A DNA stretch of 64,000 nt from Alphaproteobacteria bacterium (lineage in GTDB: Bacteria; Pseudomonadota; Alphaproteobacteria; RF32; CAG-239), in contig JAFTWG010000017.1 of NCBI GenBank assembly GCA_017465405.1, positions 62,001 through 126,000 of the forward strand. Direction: 5' to 3'. Shown here one piece after another: positions 36,229 to 45,636 of the stretch; position 1 is the stretch's first letter; every line of letters starts with the position of its first letter. The notes under the pieces are model-generated. The model searched no databases, was not told the origin of the DNA, and worked only from the letters and a program-made list of their open reading frames with translations. The position numbers were made by a program, and so were the translations under genes.

Positions 36229-36743
36229 TAGCGACACTTCGTACTGATAGCTTTATATGCTGCATTAAAACCATTTAAAGAATAAATATCTTTTGTATCA
36301 AATCCGTTTACGGATGAGCCTTTTATGATTAGCCTTTCTCCTTTTTTCATTGCCTTTACAAGCTGTTTATCGACATCAGAGTTCATGGTCCAAGCTCTAT
36401 CGGATTCAACAAAAAAATCAGTTATGGTTTCTTTTCCTATTTTTACAATGACCGGAGCATCATTTTTGTATATATACCCAGAGGTAAAACTTACGACATC
36501 AAAACTATCATCTGCCGGACGACGTGTTATAACCATAAAGACGTCGCCTCTTTTGGTATATTTTCCCTCGGACTGTTGCGGAGTTGCTGCCATATAACAA
36601 ACAAAACTGTCGCCTTCTTTTTGTGAATGAGCAGTCCAATCTCCATATTCTCCAAGTTTTTTGGGCGCTTCGTTTGCATTAGAAATATTTGGAGCAATCA
36701 AAAAAACTAAACATAAAATATATATTATTCCGAGTTTTTTCAT
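36228..36743 (-). CDS. Invasion-associated locus B (IalB) family periplasmic protein
   Basis: 171 residues with a signal peptide (MKKLGIIYILCLVFLIAPNISNA). The mature part matches the IalB layout: EYGDWTAHSQ, CYMAATPQQSEG, VFMVITRRPADDSFDVVSFTSGYIYK, AWTMNSDVDKQLVKAMKKGERLIIKGSS and DIYSLNGFNAAYKAI. The family, named after a Bartonella invasion locus, is widespread in Alphaproteobacteria and its mechanism is unclear. There is no direct link to virulence in the sequence. Stop and the rlmN ATG share one base. Confidence 0.85.
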   Translation of the reverse strand: MKKLGIIYILCLVFLIAPNISNANEAPKKLGEYGDWTAHSQKEGDSFVCYMAATPQQSEGKYTKRGDVFMVITRRPADDSFDVVSFTSGYIYKNDAPVIVKIGKETITDFFVESDRAWTMNSDVDKQLVKAMKKGERLIIKGSSVNGFDTKDIYSLNGFNAAYKAISTKCR

Positions 36744-36846
36744 TAAAATTTCCTTTTTTACGGTTAATTATTTTTTGTATATATTTGATAAATACATAAA
36801 AACTGTTAACATTACAATATAGTTTTTATAAAAAAGCAGGTTTTTT

Positions 36847-38061
36847 ATGATTAGAGACAAATATCTGGATATCAGTAAGATTACAACGGACAGAAAAATT
36901 TTGAAAATTTTTGATGTTGTGCATCGTCATGGGGGAATTCTGCGTTTTGTCGGAGGCTCGGTGAGAGATGCTATTGCCGGCAGAACCGGACATGATTTGA
37001 ACTTATCGACCGATTTAACTCCGGATGAGTTGGCAGAGGCTTGTGAAGATGCCGGTATTAAAACTACTCCTATCGGATTAAAATATGGAACATTGGGATT
37101 GGTAATTAATAATACTTTACTCGAAATAAGCTCTTTAAGAAAAAGTGTAAAAGATGATGGGACACGTTCTATGTTTGAGTTTACGGATAATTGGGAAGCG
37201 GACGCATCACGTCGAGACTTGACCATTAATGCCGTTTATGCTGATGAGCAGGGTAATGTGTTTGATTATTATGACGGAATCGCAGATTTGGAAAAAGGCA
37301 TTGTTCGTTTTATCGGTGATGCGGATGCCCGAATCAAGGAAGATTATTTACGAATCCTTCGTTTTTTTAGGTTCCATTCTTTGTTTGGCAAAACAGAAAT
37401 GGATAGAAAGTCACTTATGGCTTGTATAGAAAATCGTGAAGGATTAGAAACTCTTTCTATTGAACGTATAAAAGAGGAACTTATCAGAATTATTATGACA
37501 CCTAATGCAGCCGATGTTTTAGAGGTTATGGGAAATCATGAGATATTGCTCAACTGGTTGCCTAAATCGGAAAATTTGGAAAAATTATCTTTTTTAATAA
37601 GATTGGAAAATGCTCTTAATTTGCCGCAAAACTACTTGCGAAGATTTTTTGTGATGTATTTTCCGGATAAAAATTTGGCGGAAAATTTAGCTATGCGTTT
37701 GCACATGACTAAACGTCAAAAAGAGAATATGGTAAAATGGGCTGATGTCAAAATAGGTATTGAAAATATTGTGGAACCTAAATTACGCAGAAAATTAATT
37801 TATCGATACGGAAAAGATTTTTGTATAGATAAACTCTTAATAGAATCTGCAAAAACTCAAATAGTTCCGGATAATTTAATCGGTTTGATAAAAGAAATAG
37901 AAGAAGAAATTGTTCCCGTTTTTCCAATTAGCGGGAAAGATGTAATTAAGACAAAAGAAGCAGATAATTCGCAAATAGGAGTAATCCTTGATAAACTGAA
38001 AGAGGAATGGATTGCCAGTGATTTCAGCTTATCAAGAGACGATTTACTCCAAAAAATTTGA
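36847..38061 (+). CDS. CCA-adding / poly(A) polymerase-type nucleotidyltransferase with D-to-N change in the DxD motif
   Basis: 404 residues, class II nucleotidyltransferase layout: FVGGSVRDAIAG (34-45), then the catalytic motif, which reads HDLNLSTD (D50, N52) where active enzymes have D-x-D. RRDLTINAVYAD (122-) carries the third carboxylate, and the body has the neck and tail helices with RILRFFRFHSLFG. The second metal-binding Asp is replaced by Asn (codon AAC at 36997-36999), so activity is doubtful. The three tRNA genes in this window encode CCA, so loss of CCA addition may be tolerated. It ends with no gap against the convergent Lon-like gene. Confidence 0.85.
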   Translation: MIRDKYLDISKITTDRKILKIFDVVHRHGGILRFVGGSVRDAIAGRTGHDLNLSTDLTPDELAEACEDAGIKTTPIGLKYGTLGLVINNTLLEISSLRKSVKDDGTRSMFEFTDNWEADASRRDLTINAVYADEQGNVFDYYDGIADLEKGIVRFIGDADARIKEDYLRILRFFRFHSLFGKTEMDRKSLMACIENREGLETLSIERIKEELIRIIMTPNAADVLEVMGNHEILLNWLPKSENLEKLSFLIRLENALNLPQNYLRRFFVMYFPDKNLAENLAMRLHMTKRQKENMVKWADVKIGIENIVEPKLRRKLIYRYGKDFCIDKLLIESAKTQIVPDNLIGLIKEIEEEIVPVFPISGKDVIKTKEADNSQIGVILDKLKEEWIASDFSLSRDDLLQKI

Positions 38062-40500
38062 TTATCCTAAACAACCGAAAGTTTCTTTGGCATATTTTGC
38101 GTGAAGCTTGTAATAATTATCCAAGCTTTGTTTGACCATGTAATTCACGGTGCCTTTAGGAAATTCACCTTTTTCGTTAACTTTTCCGGCTTTGATTCCG
38201 GTTAAAATTTCAATTCCGTCATCTACATTGTCAATTGCGTAAATATGAAATTTTCCGTCACGGACTGCAGCAACAACATCTTCTCTTAACATTAAGTTGC
38301 TGACATTTGTGCGTGGTATTATTACGCCTTGATCTCCGGTTAAACCACGATGTTGGCAAACATCAAAGAAGCCTTCGATTTTTTCGTTTACGCCGCCAAT
38401 CGGTTGAATATCACCAAATTGGTTGATAGAACCGGTTACGGCAATGTTTTGTTTTATCGGTAGGTTTGCTATTGCCGATAATAAACAGTAATATTCGGTT
38501 GATGAAGCACTATCTCCGTCAACTCCTCCGTAAGATTGTTCAAATACTATAGAAGCCGACAAAGAAAGCGGAGAATATTTTGCGAATCGATTAGATATGA
38601 GCGATTGTAAAATTAAAACGCCTTTTGTATGAATCGGTCCGCTCATGTTTGTTTCACGCTCAATATTGATAAATTCTCCGGTTCCAATTCTGGCTTGAAC
38701 GGTTATACGAGCCGGTTTTCCAAAAGAAAAACGTGAGAAATTATAAACGACTAAGCCATTAATTTGACCAACTTTGCTTCCGGTTGTATCCATTAGGATA
38801 GTACCATCGTCAATTTGTTCTAACATTGCCTGTTTGACTCTGTCACTACGGTATATTTGGGCAGAAATTGCTTCGTCTATGTGCTTTTTGCCGATTTGTT
38901 TAGAATTTGATTCTCTGGCCCAATAATCAGCTTCACGAAGTAAATCACCGATTGAGGCTATATGGGCTGTCAGTTTTTTAGAATCATCAGCCAAGCGAGA
39001 AGAATATTCAATTATTCTGGCTACAGCTTGTCTGTTAAGAGAGCGTAATTTTTTCTTGTTGGATAATGAGCCGATGAGTTTTGCATATTCAACCTCATTT
39101 TCTTCGGTTCTATCCATAATTGTTCCGAAATCAGCTTCTACTTTGAAATAATCAGAAAAATCAGGATCACGTTCTGATAACAGATCATACAGATCTTCGT
39201 CCCCTAATAAAATAATTTTTATATCGAGAGGAATCGGTTCCGGGTCAAGAGATATAGTTGTAAAGCTTGTTTCGTCCCCCGGAGTTTCTATTTTAATGCT
39301 TTTAGATGCAAGCGAACGTTTGAGCGAATCCCAAGCATAAGGTTGTAGAAGTAATTTACGAGCATCAATAAGTAAAAATCCGCCATTGGCTTTATGTAGG
39401 GCACCTGACTTGATGAGTGTAAAGTCGGTCAATAAAGCACCATATTGTTGAATTCGTTCAACTCTACCGACGAGATTTCCTTGTGTAGGATGGTCTAAAT
39501 GAATAATAGGAGCACCTGAATCCGGCTCATTTTTAATGATTACGTTTACTTTGAATTTTGCAAACTTATCTTCTTCTTGTTTATTCATTTTGGTTAATAA
39601 TGAAGTAAGAGCGTCTTCTTCTCCGTTAGCAGGTGATGAGGAAGTGTTGTCTGTCGGTAAAAAATCATCAATATTATCAATAATATGGTTTTGAATATTT
39701 TTCAAAAAATCATTAACATCTTTGTGCCCTTTATATTTTTGTCGTAACGAATCGATAGGGTTTTTAACTGCCATTTTAATGAATTTTTCACGCAAAACAT
39801 TATGCTCTTTGTGTTGTTTTTCTTCCCATTCAGGTAAATCTTTTGCTGCTTTTTCGATTTCCTCCTGCATAAGATTTAGGTCGTTTAGCAGTTCTTTTTT
39901 CTCTTCTTCGGGAAGTTCATCAAAAGCTTCCGGACTTAACACTTCTCCGTTTTTCATAGGAGCAACAACCAAGCCAACTTGCATCTGCAACAGAGAAACA
40001 CTTTTTCCTTTAGCTTTTTTTTGTAATAAGCGTAAGTATTCATCTTTTTTATGTTTATATTTTTCCTGAATAATACTTACAGCGGCTTTGTATTCGTCAC
40101 TTTCAACTACAGCAGGAATGGCAATGCTGAAGTCGTCAATAAGTTTATCTATATCTTTAGCAAATTCGGAGGCTTGACCTGCGGCAAAGCTTATGCTATG
40201 CGGTTTATGAGGTTCTTCAAAATTATATACATAAGCCCAATCTTTCGGTGTCGGACGTTTTTTTGCTTCTTCCTCTAAAATTCGTTTTACCAAACTGGCT
40301 TTACCGGTTCCTTCCGGACCCAAGCAAAACAAATTATACCCTTTTGATTTGATATTAATTCCCAATTCAACGGCACTTATTGCGCGGTCTTGCCCCAGAG
40401 CTGACATTCTTTCTTCAAGTTCAGCTGTTGTTGAAAAATCGAATTTTTGATAATCGCATACCGTATATAATTGATTTGGCTTTAATTTTGAAATACTCAT
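38062..40500 (-). CDS. Lon-like ATP-dependent protease (LonB/AAA type)
   Basis: 812 residues. A non-standard AAA module starts with the Walker A GPEGTGKAS (61-69). A long insertion of charged helices (~130-290) precedes IIHLDHPTQGNLVGRVERIQQYGALLTDF and GALHKANGGFLLIDARKLL, the block typical of this Lon-like family rather than true LonA. The C-terminal protease domain has GDSASSTEYY with the catalytic Ser and GGVNEKIEGF with the catalytic Lys. It degrades damaged proteins in the cytoplasm. An inverted repeat (TATCTTAAAC...GTTTAAGATA) sits immediately upstream of its SD. Confidence 0.9.
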   Translation of the reverse strand: MSISKLKPNQLYTVCDYQKFDFSTTAELEERMSALGQDRAISAVELGINIKSKGYNLFCLGPEGTGKASLVKRILEEEAKKRPTPKDWAYVYNFEEPHKPHSISFAAGQASEFAKDIDKLIDDFSIAIPAVVESDEYKAAVSIIQEKYKHKKDEYLRLLQKKAKGKSVSLLQMQVGLVVAPMKNGEVLSPEAFDELPEEEKKELLNDLNLMQEEIEKAAKDLPEWEEKQHKEHNVLREKFIKMAVKNPIDSLRQKYKGHKDVNDFLKNIQNHIIDNIDDFLPTDNTSSSPANGEEDALTSLLTKMNKQEEDKFAKFKVNVIIKNEPDSGAPIIHLDHPTQGNLVGRVERIQQYGALLTDFTLIKSGALHKANGGFLLIDARKLLLQPYAWDSLKRSLASKSIKIETPGDETSFTTISLDPEPIPLDIKIILLGDEDLYDLLSERDPDFSDYFKVEADFGTIMDRTEENEVEYAKLIGSLSNKKKLRSLNRQAVARIIEYSSRLADDSKKLTAHIASIGDLLREADYWARESNSKQIGKKHIDEAISAQIYRSDRVKQAMLEQIDDGTILMDTTGSKVGQINGLVVYNFSRFSFGKPARITVQARIGTGEFINIERETNMSGPIHTKGVLILQSLISNRFAKYSPLSLSASIVFEQSYGGVDGDSASSTEYYCLLSAIANLPIKQNIAVTGSINQFGDIQPIGGVNEKIEGFFDVCQHRGLTGDQGVIIPRTNVSNLMLREDVVAAVRDGKFHIYAIDNVDDGIEILTGIKAGKVNEKGEFPKGTVNYMVKQSLDNYYKLHAKYAKETFGCLG

Positions 40501-40510
40501 TTTCAGGTCC

Positions 40511-40541
40511 TATCTTAAACACATTTATATTGTTTAAGATA
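40511..40541. promoter_or_regulatory. Perfect inverted repeat upstream of the Lon-like gene, candidate operator
   Basis: TATCTTAAAC, 11-base spacer, GTTTAAGATA: perfect 10-base arms, ending 10 bases before the Lon-like ATG (minus strand). There is no T-run after it in either direction, so an operator or a 5'-UTR hairpin is more likely than a terminator. Confidence 0.5.
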
Positions 40542-40555
40542 TAGTATCTAAAAAG

Positions 40556-41437
40556 CTAAAATCTGGTAAATAATGATAAAGAATTTAATTTAGGAAAGAC
40601 TATATCGCCGACAAGTAATGCTTTTTCTGAACCTAAAATGTAATAATGAGGCGGTATAAATATGTTGCGTAAATTATCGAGCAACGCATTTTTTACTTCT
40701 AAATTATTTTTGGTTATAAATGAGTTCATATTATAATTCCAAGCACTCATTCCGAAATTTCCGAAGACTACAACAGGATTGTCTTGTTTAGATACAAAAT
40801 CAGAAAGCTTTTTTAGAGCTGTTTCTTTAGATAATCGGTTTAATTTATTCAAGTTTACGGCAATAAAAGTTTGTTCATAATCATCTTTTTTTATTTTTAT
40901 AAATTCTGCGTATGTTTCTTGAGCTAAAGAGATTCTGCCTGAAGATTGTACGGGATATAATGATAACATAAATCCGCTTTTCCAACCGGACGGGGCATGT
41001 GAAAAAGTGTATTGTTCCGGCACCATTGATTGCAATTCGAAATCTTCTAAATTCGGATTTGATATAGCTACAATTTCAGACTTTTTATTGGTTGCTTGCT
41101 CAAATATGTCTAAAGGATTGTCCGGTTCTATACCGTATAAAATTTTTGTAGAGTTATCAGAACTGTCTCCGAATATAGACACGCTTGAAGAAATAGCAAA
41201 AAAGTTGATAATAACCAGCATTAAGGATAAAACCATATAAAGGTAGTAACGATGAAACAGTGTATAACCAAACATTATCAGCAAAATTAAATACATTTGC
41301 CATCTGTATTCGCTTATCATTTGTGAAAAATAGTTTTCACCAAATCCTACAATGGTAAAAAAAGCGAATAAGGCAGTTAGAACCTTAAGGGTGGCATTAA
41401 CTCTTGCTTTATGTTTTTTGTTTGAAAGGTAGCCCAT
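40556..41437 (-). CDS. Membrane protein with a degenerate EEP (endonuclease/exonuclease/phosphatase) domain
   Basis: 293 residues. Three hydrophobic N-terminal segments (~18-34, 45-60, 66-85) precede a soluble domain that follows the EEP fold of YafD-like proteins: SEIVAISNPNLEDFELQ aligns with the PDVVxLQEV segment, PVVVFGNFGMSAWNYN with the PVIVAGDFNxTPWS segment, and GSEKALLVGDIVF with the SDH...P region. In each, the catalytic residue is replaced: no Glu in the QE site, GDFN becomes GNFG (226-229), and the expected Asp-His pair is lost. It should be unable to cleave phosphodiesters by the standard mechanism. The frame is intact, so a retained structural or binding role is inferred. Confidence 0.6.
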   Translation of the reverse strand: MGYLSNKKHKARVNATLKVLTALFAFFTIVGFGENYFSQMISEYRWQMYLILLIMFGYTLFHRYYLYMVLSLMLVIINFFAISSSVSIFGDSSDNSTKILYGIEPDNPLDIFEQATNKKSEIVAISNPNLEDFELQSMVPEQYTFSHAPSGWKSGFMLSLYPVQSSGRISLAQETYAEFIKIKKDDYEQTFIAVNLNKLNRLSKETALKKLSDFVSKQDNPVVVFGNFGMSAWNYNMNSFITKNNLEVKNALLDNLRNIFIPPHYYILGSEKALLVGDIVFPKLNSLSLFTRF

Positions 41438-41534
41438 AATCTTGTCTTCTTTTTTATTGTTTTTTTTATCCTTTTTTATATAATGGTCTTATATACTTAA
41501 AAAAACTTTTTGTAAACAAGCAGCGGTGCCGATA

Positions 41535-42800
41535 ATGGATAACATTTTTAATATTTCCGGTTTTATAAATTTTATAGTCTCCAAAATAAAGGCTGCGTTT
41601 GTTTATACCGCAGAGTATATTTCCTCTTTAACAAATACCGAATTAGCGACAGTTTCATTATTTTTGGTTTTTATTATCTTTGCATTATTAACGGTGTTGT
41701 TTTGGTATATAAAAACAATTACCTCCAATATTCAGGAAACTCGCAAAAAGGAACGAGAATTTATGTTGGCTCAAGACAATAGGCTTGACCGAAAAGTGCT
41801 AGACATTGTTGAAGAAGAATATATTCCCATAAAACAAGAGGAAATAATAAAAACACCTAAGCATGAACAAACAGAGAAAGAGTTAGCAAAAAAGCATACG
41901 ACGATAGATTTTGATTGGAACAGAAATACACGTTTTCAGGATGCGGAAACCATAAAATCGGCAGATGCTTTTCAATATCGTCAAAAACCGCAAAAATTGA
42001 TAGATTTACTAGGACTTATTGTGGATTTGTTGGAACGTGGAGTAGATGAACCTAAAATTGCACAAACAATAATGTATAAAAATCAACACCTTAATTCTGA
42101 AGACGATATAATACAGACAATTACAGCTATAAAGTTTTTTATATATTTATGTGTAAATAATCGATTTAAAAAAATTGATTCCGAAAAAATGTTGCCGCAA
42201 GAATCTACCGCTATTTTCCATATCGGAAGAGGGGATTGTTCTTTAGCTTTGGTGTTATTGGAAACATTGATTGATAATAATTTGAAAAAGATAAAATCAA
42301 TACGTGTCGGACCGGAAAAAGAAAGAAAATGGTGTGAAACATCAAATTGTGCGACAATCTTCGGAACTTTAGCTTCTTTTACAAACACTCATCTGGCAAG
42401 AGGGGCTTTTGAGTTAGCAATAGAATTAAATCCCAAAAATGTTACGGCATGGGGCAGACTTGGCGATATGTATGCCAGAAGCGAAGATTTTGATAAAGCA
42501 ATTTGGGCATATTCGAATGTATTGAATTTGGCAGATGAAGGAATTTATACTCAACAAATAGCTAATGCAAATAAAAGATTGGCGATTTATTATAACGAAA
42601 CCGGTTGGAAAGAAAAAGCGGTTGAAATGGGTGAAAAAAGTTCTGATTTTTATGATAAAATAAAAATAAACCTCCCTTTAACCGATAGAGAGGTTAAAAT
42701 CGTAAAAATTATAGAATCTAAAGAATTTGAAAATATGGAAACTATCGTTGATAATTTCTTTAATCGAAAAGAACCTGAACAATCAGCCGGATACGTTTGA
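41535..42800 (+). CDS. Membrane-anchored TPR protein
   Basis: 421 residues from ATG 41535 (an in-frame GTG lies 9 bases upstream). One membrane helix (~residues 40-60, TELATVSLFLVFIIFALLTVLFWYI) is followed by a charged linker and a large domain of unknown family, then TPR-like repeats around AFELAIELNPKNVTAWGRLGDMY and EDFDKAIWAYSNVL. Such proteins usually scaffold complexes at the inner membrane. It ends 2 bases from the convergent K/E-rich gene. Partner unknown. Confidence 0.6.
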   Translation: MDNIFNISGFINFIVSKIKAAFVYTAEYISSLTNTELATVSLFLVFIIFALLTVLFWYIKTITSNIQETRKKEREFMLAQDNRLDRKVLDIVEEEYIPIKQEEIIKTPKHEQTEKELAKKHTTIDFDWNRNTRFQDAETIKSADAFQYRQKPQKLIDLLGLIVDLLERGVDEPKIAQTIMYKNQHLNSEDDIIQTITAIKFFIYLCVNNRFKKIDSEKMLPQESTAIFHIGRGDCSLALVLLETLIDNNLKKIKSIRVGPEKERKWCETSNCATIFGTLASFTNTHLARGAFELAIELNPKNVTAWGRLGDMYARSEDFDKAIWAYSNVLNLADEGIYTQQIANANKRLAIYYNETGWKEKAVEMGEKSSDFYDKIKINLPLTDREVKIVKIIESKEFENMETIVDNFFNRKEPEQSAGYV

Positions 42801-42802
42801 GA

Positions 42803-43801
42803 TTAACGGCTGTATCCACCTCGTTGTATATATCGGTCTATACCACTATTTTGCTTTTGTTTTTCATCTTCTTTTTGCATATCCGAATCGTGGTGTTCTG
42901 TTTGTTCGGTTTTTGATATACGACCGCTTTTTTCCAAAATAAGTTCACGAGCGGTTTTTTCGGCAACTTCTTTTTCTTGAGCTTGCTCCTCTTTTTGTGT
43001 TTTTACTTGTTGTTCCTGTTTCTTTTGTTGTTCAGGTGTTTTCGCTTTTGTTTCTTCTGTTTTTTCTTTGGTTACAGCATTTATTGTTTCTTTTTCTTTT
43101 TGTTCTTTTTCAATATGCTTTTGAACCGATTTATTTTCTTTTTCAGCTTCTTGATTTATAGCTCGGCTAACCTCTTTTTCTTCGGCATTTTTAATCTTCG
43201 GAAGTTCTTTTTCCGGTTTTGTCGGCTTAGGTTCGGTTGCTTTAAGAAGGTCTTTTTCCGATCTTTTCTTAATGTTTTCTTTTGCTAAGTCTTTAGCTTC
43301 AACTTCTTTTACTTTTTGACGTTGTTGTTCGGTAATTTTTCTGTCTGTTTCTAGGCCGACTTTCTTGATGGTTTCTTCTGCTTTTTGTAGTTTCATATCT
43401 CTTTCGACAGCTTGACGGAGATGAATATCTTCTGCTCGTTCCATCTGCTCTAAAAGTTTCTTTTCTTGTGGGGTGAGGGCTTTTTCAAGAGAAGATACTT
43501 CTTTATCCATAAAAACCGGAACTAAAATATATTCGCCTTCATCTTCGTCTTCATCATCGAAAGCATCTCTAATTTTTTTACTTATTTTCTTGAACCCGTT
43601 AGGAATATTTTTGGGTTTTCCGTGTTTCCCTCTAGATTTTGTATCACGATCTTTTTTAGCATTGTATGCGTTAGCTTCTTTTACGTTAACTTTTAGGGTT
43701 AAACGTTCGTGTTTATCAATACCGCTTTTTTTCCAATCCATATTGGAATCTTCTTTTTTTTCTTTTTCTTCTTGCGGTTCTGAAAAAATATCGTCGTCCA
43801 T
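42803..43801 (-). CDS. Lys/Glu-rich, probably disordered or coiled-coil protein
   Basis: 332 residues. Low complexity: long runs of K, E, Q and A with heptad-like character from residue ~110 (EKALTPQEKKLLEQMERAEDIHLRQAVERD). A more ordered-looking short segment (EYILVPVFMDKE) lies near residue 90, preceded by an acidic patch DDEDEDEGE. No signal peptide or known domain. It could be a nucleoid, cytoskeletal or scaffold protein, but nothing in the sequence decides this. Confidence 0.5.
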   Translation of the reverse strand: MDDDIFSEPQEEKEKKEDSNMDWKKSGIDKHERLTLKVNVKEANAYNAKKDRDTKSRGKHGKPKNIPNGFKKISKKIRDAFDDEDEDEGEYILVPVFMDKEVSSLEKALTPQEKKLLEQMERAEDIHLRQAVERDMKLQKAEETIKKVGLETDRKITEQQRQKVKEVEAKDLAKENIKKRSEKDLLKATEPKPTKPEKELPKIKNAEEKEVSRAINQEAEKENKSVQKHIEKEQKEKETINAVTKEKTEETKAKTPEQQKKQEQQVKTQKEEQAQEKEVAEKTARELILEKSGRISKTEQTEHHDSDMQKEDEKQKQNSGIDRYIQRGGYSR

Positions 43802-43863
43802 CGTGATTTCCTAAAATTAGCATCTGATGTAATTTAAACATATTTGACTAATTTTGTCAAATA

Positions 43864-45546
43864 TTAACTGCTCTGTTTTTTCATTATTACCATAATTGAT
43901 TCATTTGACAGTAAAGAGGATGAGCATTCTATTTCGCAACCGTCATTTCTTCTTAAACTTATAGCACGAGTATTGTTGCTAAATAAATGGTTTCGGATGT
44001 TTCTTTTGAGCTCTACCCAGTTTATCCCTGTATCAAAAAAATCTTTTTGCATGTCAAGTAATTCGCTAAAAGTAGGTTCGCCTGCCAACATTGTTTCATC
44101 AGCATTCCACAACTTGGTATATGACTTGTTATACAATTTTAATCTTCCGTTTTCTTCGAAAATAAGCACGGCTTCTTCCATGTTGTTCAAAATTTCTTGT
44201 TGAGCGTTCATAAAAGAATTATATTCTCTACTTGCAGCTAATCTGTCGGAAATATCCTCATAAGCAAAGACAAGTCCACCTTGCAAATATGGAGCTCGCA
44301 CTCTTCTTAAGGTTCTTTCATCTGGTAAGTGTAATAAATCTTCTTTCGGTTCAATTATATTATTGAACATTTTTTGTTCTTCTCCTTTGAAGAAAGGATA
44401 ATCCGGAACCTCGGGTAGAAGTCTGCGTTCTCTTAAATTATCTAGGAAACTACTATAGTTCTGTCGTTTTTTAAGCCATTCATTATCAAGGCGCCATAGA
44501 TCCTTAAAGGCATTATTATAAAAAGATAACCTGTATTTGCTGTCAAAAACGGCAAAAGCTGTTCCTAAAGCTCCCAAAATTTCCAAATGTGCATTTTGAT
44601 GTTGTTCAAAGTGATGTTTAAACTCGTCTAAGTCAGTTATATCACGTAATGTTCCGACAGTGGAAATTTTATCAAGACTTTCTTCGCTGTGAAAAGGAGT
44701 TTCTACGGCTTCAAAACAACATCTTTTTCCGTCAATGTTGATGATTATGTTTTGAGTTTGTGTCTGATTACTTTTTTGACTCTTTTTTGCAAGAGTTTTT
44801 AGAGTGTTTTCTTTGTTGTATTCCTCTATTTCTATGCCATTTATGATAATATTGTTTTTATCGGTGCAATTTACAAATTCCATATATTTTTTATTGACTT
44901 GCGATAAGCCTAAAGACGGATTTCTTAGCCATACCGGATATGGTAGGTTATCTACAATATCTTCTAAACTTTTTAATTTGTTTTTCAAAAATTTTTGTTC
45001 ATCCAGTATTGTGTTAATATAATCAGCATCACCGCTTATATCTCTGAACCAAATAATGTCACCGTAAACACTACCGTCTGCTCCGCTAACTCTTGCACCA
45101 TTTACATTAAGTGTTTTGCCGTTTTTCAAAATAAACTTATCTTCAAATAAAACACCATCTTCTCTTAACAGGGTAACATATTTGCGGATTTTTACTGCAT
45201 CTTCTTTATAAAATGATTTTATAATATCTTCAAAAGACGAATCGATACCGGCGGGTAATGACAGAATAACTGCCAGACGTCGAGAACAATGTTCAATGGT
45301 AATTTGTGCGGAGTTATTAATTCTGTCATCAGGATATACAAAGATAAAATATCCGTCTTTTGAGGCATTTATGGTTTCGGCATAACGTTCTTGCTTTCGG
45401 TTTATGAAATAATTTTTTTGCCGTAACTTTAATATGTTAATATAGAAAAAAACAGAAACAACCAACAGCACAACCACAACCGAAAGAACTATGTACCATA
45501 GCTCCGGTGCGGCATAAAACATATCTAAAAGCAATTCTTTATTCAT
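43864..45546 (-). CDS. Membrane-anchored multi-PAS protein without a kinase domain
   Basis: 560 residues. One N-terminal membrane segment (~18-38) and several PAS-like domains: ~50-170 with the PAC-type end IIWFRDISGD, ~195-300 with VGTLRDITDLDE, ~325-440 with GGLVFAYEDISDRLAASREYNSF, and ~450-555 with GRLKLYNKSYTKLWN. These segments and the linkers match the sensory part of a PAS histidine kinase common in Alphaproteobacteria. The protein stops after IMVIMKKQSS: the HisKA and HATPase domains that normally follow are missing, and the 62-base gap downstream has no remnant. It may act as a sensor that works through partners, or be a decayed kinase. Confidence 0.72.
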   Translation of the reverse strand: MNKELLLDMFYAAPELWYIVLSVVVVLLVVSVFFYINILKLRQKNYFINRKQERYAETINASKDGYFIFVYPDDRINNSAQITIEHCSRRLAVILSLPAGIDSSFEDIIKSFYKEDAVKIRKYVTLLREDGVLFEDKFILKNGKTLNVNGARVSGADGSVYGDIIWFRDISGDADYINTILDEQKFLKNKLKSLEDIVDNLPYPVWLRNPSLGLSQVNKKYMEFVNCTDKNNIIINGIEIEEYNKENTLKTLAKKSQKSNQTQTQNIIINIDGKRCCFEAVETPFHSEESLDKISTVGTLRDITDLDEFKHHFEQHQNAHLEILGALGTAFAVFDSKYRLSFYNNAFKDLWRLDNEWLKKRQNYSSFLDNLRERRLLPEVPDYPFFKGEEQKMFNNIIEPKEDLLHLPDERTLRRVRAPYLQGGLVFAYEDISDRLAASREYNSFMNAQQEILNNMEEAVLIFEENGRLKLYNKSYTKLWNADETMLAGEPTFSELLDMQKDFFDTGINWVELKRNIRNHLFSNNTRAISLRRNDGCEIECSSSLLSNESIMVIMKKQSS

Positions 45547-45636
45547 TTTTCTAAATTTTTTCTGTTATTTTTCTATTATATAATATAAAATAATGCCGAT
45601 TAGTAAATTATAAAAATAAAATGGTAAACAACAAAG

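Noticed and set aside
42977..43288. Phe/Leu-rich + strand ORF of 103 codons
   Set aside because: Antisense reading of the Lys/Glu-rich gene: K and E codons read as F and L on the other strand. Not a membrane protein.
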